A stretch of DNA of 32,690 bases from Planctomycetota bacterium. GTDB taxonomy: Bacteria > Planctomycetota > Phycisphaerae > UBA1845 > CAIVHJ01. Made by a program: the position numbers and the translations under genes. Location of the stretch: the NCBI GenBank assembly GCA_022573485.1, contig JACZTW010000004.1, positions 1-32,690 of the forward strand, written 5' to 3'. Positions within the stretch are counted from its first letter, which is position 1. Each line of letters starts with the position of its first letter. Shown piece after piece: positions 31,786 to 32,690 of the stretch. A model generated the notes under the pieces. That model saw only the letters and a program-made list of their open reading frames with translations, was not told the origin of the DNA and did no database searches.

Positions 31786-32690
31786 GGTTCGCTACCGTGA
31801 ACGCTGGGCCGACAACCGGTTTCCCATCCTTTCCGGTGTGACGATTTGCTCGGCGCCGAGTCCTCCGGCGCCTCTCGGCTTAGTTACTGTAAAGAGTATC
31901 GGTTGCCAGGTAAAGCCAAGAGCGATCCATCTGCTGCTGGGACGCTATTATTGGCCTCGAGTACGGATTCCACCTGTCATCAGCGTGATCCTGCCGGGCT
32001 GGAATCGTATGTCCACTTTGCCCAATCGAGCGGGTACTGTATTCTAGCGTATCCGTGCGATGGCTGCCACAACTTAAGTCCCCTCCTGCCAACATCTTAT
32101 CCCTTGGATCGATTATCGCGTGCCATCCCTTGTGCAGGGGCGAGAGTCGATGATGGCCCTTGAGCTGGACTCGTGAGTTCGAGACCAAGAGGGCGATTCT
32201 CTTGTTTCCGGGGAGACTTGGGCACCGTTCTCCCCTACCGCGACTGGAGAATAGGTGGTCGGGTCTCTCGCAAACTGCCATGCCATGCGCCTCGGAACCC
32301 CAATCTATAGCGCGCCCGCCAAGTAACAAGGATAGTCGTTAGTGCGGTCGCGGTGTGCGCGCAGCGTGAGAATGACGAATCATGAATTCAGAATCACGAA
32401 GGAAGACGACAGAGGATGGCAAAACGTGTAGCGCCAAACGAACCCACCGTCCGCGCAAGTACAAGGCCCGGTCGAGGAAGAGTCAAGAAGTCAAAGAGTC
32501 CAAAGTCCAAAGAAAGGAGGTTCCGAGAGGTCGAGATCGATGAGGAAAATGCGACGCAAAGCTCAGTGGCCGAACAAACCCATTCTTCCGCAAGCTCAAC
32601 GCCGCAAGGGAGAAAGGCCGGGGGTTGCCTCAGGCGGAGGCTGATTGACGTAGGGAGGTGGCCGGTTCGGTTCGGGCATAGCTCTGTTTT
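31786..32690. other. Gene-poor right end of the window
   Basis: No gene can be supported over 900 bases. A 149-codon open frame on the minus strand (31880-32329) has unbiased codon use and no recognisable fold. The region includes a perfect CTCGGCGCCGAG palindrome at 31849-31860 with a nearby GGCGCCG/CGGCGCC stem, in the likely leader of the three-gene operon. It also has AGTC-rich direct repeats at 32480-32512. I checked by eye for tRNA, tmRNA, RNase P and group II intron motifs and found none. Confidence 0.5.
32480..32512. repeat. AGTC(A/C)AAG direct repeats, partly heptameric
   Basis: Four degenerate AGTC-containing units end in two exact tandem AGTCCAA heptamers (32497-32510). This is another short heptamer-type spacer repeat. 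Confidence 0.6.

Noticed and set aside
31880-32329. A 149-codon minus-strand open frame upstream of the three-gene operon
   Set aside because: Codon use appears random, it starts with a weak codon, lacks a ribosome binding site and has no recognisable motif. It could be a decayed gene but cannot be supported.
32539-32643. A 34-codon plus-strand frame beginning with a basic N-terminus
   Set aside because: It is short, basic and low-complexity, with the AAAGGAGG motif too far upstream (18 bases); there is no further support.

Overview
The window looks like a chromosomal segment of a GC-rich (roughly 60 %) Gram-negative-type bacterium, most probably a member of the Planctomycetota. This rests on the paired tiny lipoproteins with a Gly-Gly-x-x-Phe-Gln-x-x-x-Cys signal, the glycosyltransferase 9 with a Cys-rich leader, weak Shine-Dalgarno sites, and spacers packed with palindromic dispersed repeats and heptamer repeats. 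No rRNA or tRNA was found to confirm the taxonomy, so the lineage is an inference.

Left part (1-9.5 kb) is mostly housekeeping. It holds an unrecognised gene pair at the left edge (+), the membrane insertase YidC (-), a YfcE/ApaH-like metallophosphoesterase (-), the tRNA t6A factor TsaB (+), two paralogous mini-lipoproteins (-), a lipoprotein N-acetylmuramoyl-L-alanine amidase (-), a small FlgM-like protein (+), and an RNase HI gene translationally coupled to a coiled-coil C4 zinc-ribbon protein (-).

The middle (9.6-29.1 kb) is a large surface-polysaccharide locus. At its left are a polyprenyl-phosphate sugar-1-phosphate transferase (-), a divergent lipoprotein and a two-domain VanZ-like membrane protein (+). 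A long minus-strand operon, read from 24357 down to 13961, encodes an ABC-2 export permease, a methyltransferase, the Wzt-like ATPase, a GT4, a GT9, an O-antigen ligase/polymerase, two more GT4 enzymes and a CapK/PaaK-like adenylate-forming enzyme; several genes overlap by 1-4 bases. Divergent from it is a plus-strand set: a GT2 polyprenyl-phosphate glycosyltransferase, an LPG-synthase-type flippase-like membrane protein, a methyltransferase and a GT39/ArnT-like membrane glycosyltransferase. Together these can prime a lipid-linked glycan, extend it, export it by an ABC transporter, and modify or ligate it outside the inner membrane.

The right end (29.3-31.8 kb) is an unrecognised three-gene minus-strand operon with a different codon style. 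The first protein is helical with a COMM-like C-terminal part. The second is a helical-repeat protein. The third has a His...Cys-x-Gly-Phe-Val arrangement like a circularly permuted NlpC/P60 (papain-fold) enzyme. This is the best candidate for an undescribed system. The last 0.9 kb has no convincing gene.

Non-coding structure is unusually rich. A 183/184-bp inverted-repeat element is present in two opposite copies. A second, 142/112-bp element is present in two copies, and its TAG-tipped ends supply the stop codons of three genes. A third repeat is embedded upstream of the Wzt-side methyltransferase and creates a false N-terminal extension. Several other perfect hairpins sit within 0-8 bases of stop codons. 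Heptanucleotide tandem repeats occur in several spacers.
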